NCBI GenBank assembly: GCA_002395135.1
Contig: DGWC01000100.1
Location: 7,247-30,275 of the forward strand
Source: Prevotella sp. UBA4268
GTDB taxonomy: Bacteria; Bacteroidota; Bacteroidia; Bacteroidales; Bacteroidaceae
Direction: 5' to 3'
DNA length: 23,029 nucleotides
This document shows positions 22,261 to 23,029 of this stretch, piece after piece. The translations under genes and the position numbers were made by a program. Position 1 is the stretch's first letter. Each line of letters opens with the position of its first letter. The notes under the pieces were generated by a model, which ran no database searches, had not been told where the DNA came from, and saw nothing but the letters and a program-made list of their open reading frames with translations.

Positions 22261-22318
22261 GAAAACTGAAATGAAAAAGACTGCGGGGGAAGAAAACCGG
22301 AATCTGTTTTTACAAAGG

Positions 22319-22534
22319 AAGCGTGGGCAAATCGCTTATTTAATAATATAGGTTCTGGACTTCACCTGTTACAACCAATAAGCAACGCCCACGCTAATTT
22401 TCTCATTTGAATGATTCATTCTCTGCATGGTTGGCTTGCCATCATCGTTGCAACTGAGGAATTGTCCAGATTCACATTATAGACGATTTTGCTCTTGCCT
22501 AATATCCATGACGTTAATACATCACAGATTTTTC
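22319..22534 (-). ncRNA. Probable Bacteroidales-1 RNA
   Basis: The 428-base gap between mutS2 and rplT holds an independent minus-strand unit. A -7 box TAATTTTG (22541-22548) would start an RNA near 22534. Near its 3' end a compound stem is formed by nine pairs (22387-22395 with 22320-22328) and seven inner pairs (22377-22383 with 22334-22340), and it encloses GGTGAAGTCCAGAACC. Bacteroidales-1 RNA is a known structured RNA of this order, with its own Bacteroidetes promoter, often found downstream of the L20 gene; place, strand and layout agree. The sequence was not compared with the family model. The 3' end is approximate, and the T run after the stem is weak. Confidence 0.6.
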
Positions 22535-22540
22535 CGACTG

Positions 22541-22548
22541 CAAAATTA
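22541..22548 (-). promoter_or_regulatory. -7 element of the putative Bacteroidales-1 RNA
   Basis: TAATTTTG on the minus strand matches TAnnTTTG. The upstream -33 region is an A/T run without a clear TTTG at the standard spacing. Confidence 0.5.
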
Positions 22549-22630
22549 ATATTTTATTTCAAATAAAAAAAATTTTTAGATGAAAAATAAGTTTTATTAG
22601 GAAAAAGAATGTCTTTACCTAATAATCTAT

Positions 22631-22663
22631 AAAAAAAGGGAACACAGTAGCAACTGCATTCCC
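22631..22663 (-). terminator. Terminator of rplT
   Basis: On the minus strand an 11-bp stem with two G-U pairs (22653-22663 with 22638-22648) and a TGCT loop is followed by seven T (22631-22637). It lies 27 bases after the rplT stop. Confidence 0.9.
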
Positions 22664-22689
22664 TCATATTGTGTGCTGATGTTTGAATA

Positions 22690-23029
22690 CTACTTCACCT
22701 TGTCAACAATGGCCTTGAAAGCCTCGGGGTTGTTAACGGCGAGGTCAGCGAGCACCTTGCGGTTAATCTCGATACCAGCCTTGTGCAGGTTACCCATCAA
22801 CTGTGAATAACTCAGACCCTCCATACGGGCTGCAGCATTGATACGCTGAATCCACAAAGCACGGAAAGTACGCTTCTTATTCTTACGGTCACGGTAAGCA
22901 TAAGTAAGACCCTTCTCCCATGTATTCTTAGCAACTGTCCAAACATTCTTACGGGCTCCGAAATAGCCACGTGTCAATTTGAGAATTCTTTTTCTCTTTG
23001 CTCTTGAAGCAACGTGATTTACTGATCTT
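22690..23029 (-). CDS. rplT: 50S ribosomal protein L20 (5' end cut by window edge)
   Basis: Large-subunit protein that binds 23S rRNA early in assembly. The frame enters from the right edge as [17 protein letters not shown] and continues [20 protein letters not shown], with the highly conserved [20 protein letters not shown] and the C-terminal [16 protein letters not shown]. Only the first two residues or so (usually Met-Pro) are outside the window, so the full protein is about 114-115 aa, which is normal. The TTG at 22977 is an internal Leu codon and not a start. In most bacteria rplT follows infC and rpmI, which would lie beyond the window. It ends at a strong terminator. Confidence 0.97.
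   Translation of the reverse strand, partial: RSVNHVASRAKRKRILKLTRGYFGARKNVWTVAKNTWEKGLTYAYRDRKNKKRTFRALWIQRINAAARMEGLSYSQLMGNLHKAGIEINRKVLADLAVNNPEAFKAIVDKVK

Noticed and set aside
22594..22625. AT-rich hairpin between the rplT terminator and the ncRNA
   Set aside because: An 8-bp outer stem and a 5-bp inner stem can form, but the sequence is AT-rich and has no T run at the right place, so no role is claimed.

Overview
The window reads as chromosomal DNA of a Bacteroidales bacterium, most likely Prevotellaceae. The pointers are promoters of the TTTG-N19/20-TAnnTTTG type in front of nearly every transcription unit, the near absence of Shine-Dalgarno sequences, Bacteroidetes-style housekeeping genes (rny, zapA, mutS2, rplT), and a candidate Bacteroidales-1 RNA downstream of rplT. 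I saw no tRNA, rRNA, CRISPR array or intact insertion sequence.

Layout. (1) 1-84 is the 3' end of a sodium-pump decarboxylase beta subunit, followed by a strong terminator. (2) 322-1933 holds two convergent LuxR-type regulators. One has a degenerate receiver domain; the other fuses an RIC/YtfE-like hemerythrin di-iron domain to nearly the same HTH. (3) 2199-5087 (minus) holds rny, zapA, a small coiled-coil gene and an unrecognised 207-aa gene. (4) 5203-9169 (plus) holds rfbA, a Wzc-type tyrosine autokinase with an extreme Tyr/Gly tail, and a small HAD phosphatase, closed by a bidirectional terminator. (5) 9273-17395 (minus) is an exopolysaccharide locus. A seven-gene operon (GT-B glycosyltransferase, GT32, Wzy-like polymerase, GT4, hexapeptide acyltransferase, WecG/TagA glycosyltransferase, nucleotidyltransferase-fold protein) is followed by a separately promoted initiating sugar-phosphate transferase. 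(6) 17396-18559 is a 1.16-kb gene-free region holding the operon's long leader, three tandem 77-78-bp repeats, a possible coding relic, a five-unit array phased at exactly 22 bp, and a fourth diverged repeat copy. (7) 18560-22260 (plus) is a secreted, transpeptidase-only penicillin-binding protein followed by mutS2. (8) 22261-23029 holds the ncRNA candidate, the rplT terminator and rplT, which is cut by the window edge.

How the genes work together: RfbA supplies dTDP-glucose. The WcaJ-like enzyme (9273-10652) would load the first sugar phosphate on undecaprenyl phosphate. The glycosyltransferases and acyltransferase extend and decorate the unit, the Wzy-like protein polymerises it, and the Wzc-type kinase controls chain assembly and export. 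No Wzx flippase or Wza outer-membrane exporter is visible, so the pathway must be completed elsewhere. The most unusual sequence is the repeat-rich region 17396-18560 between the polysaccharide operon and the penicillin-binding protein gene.
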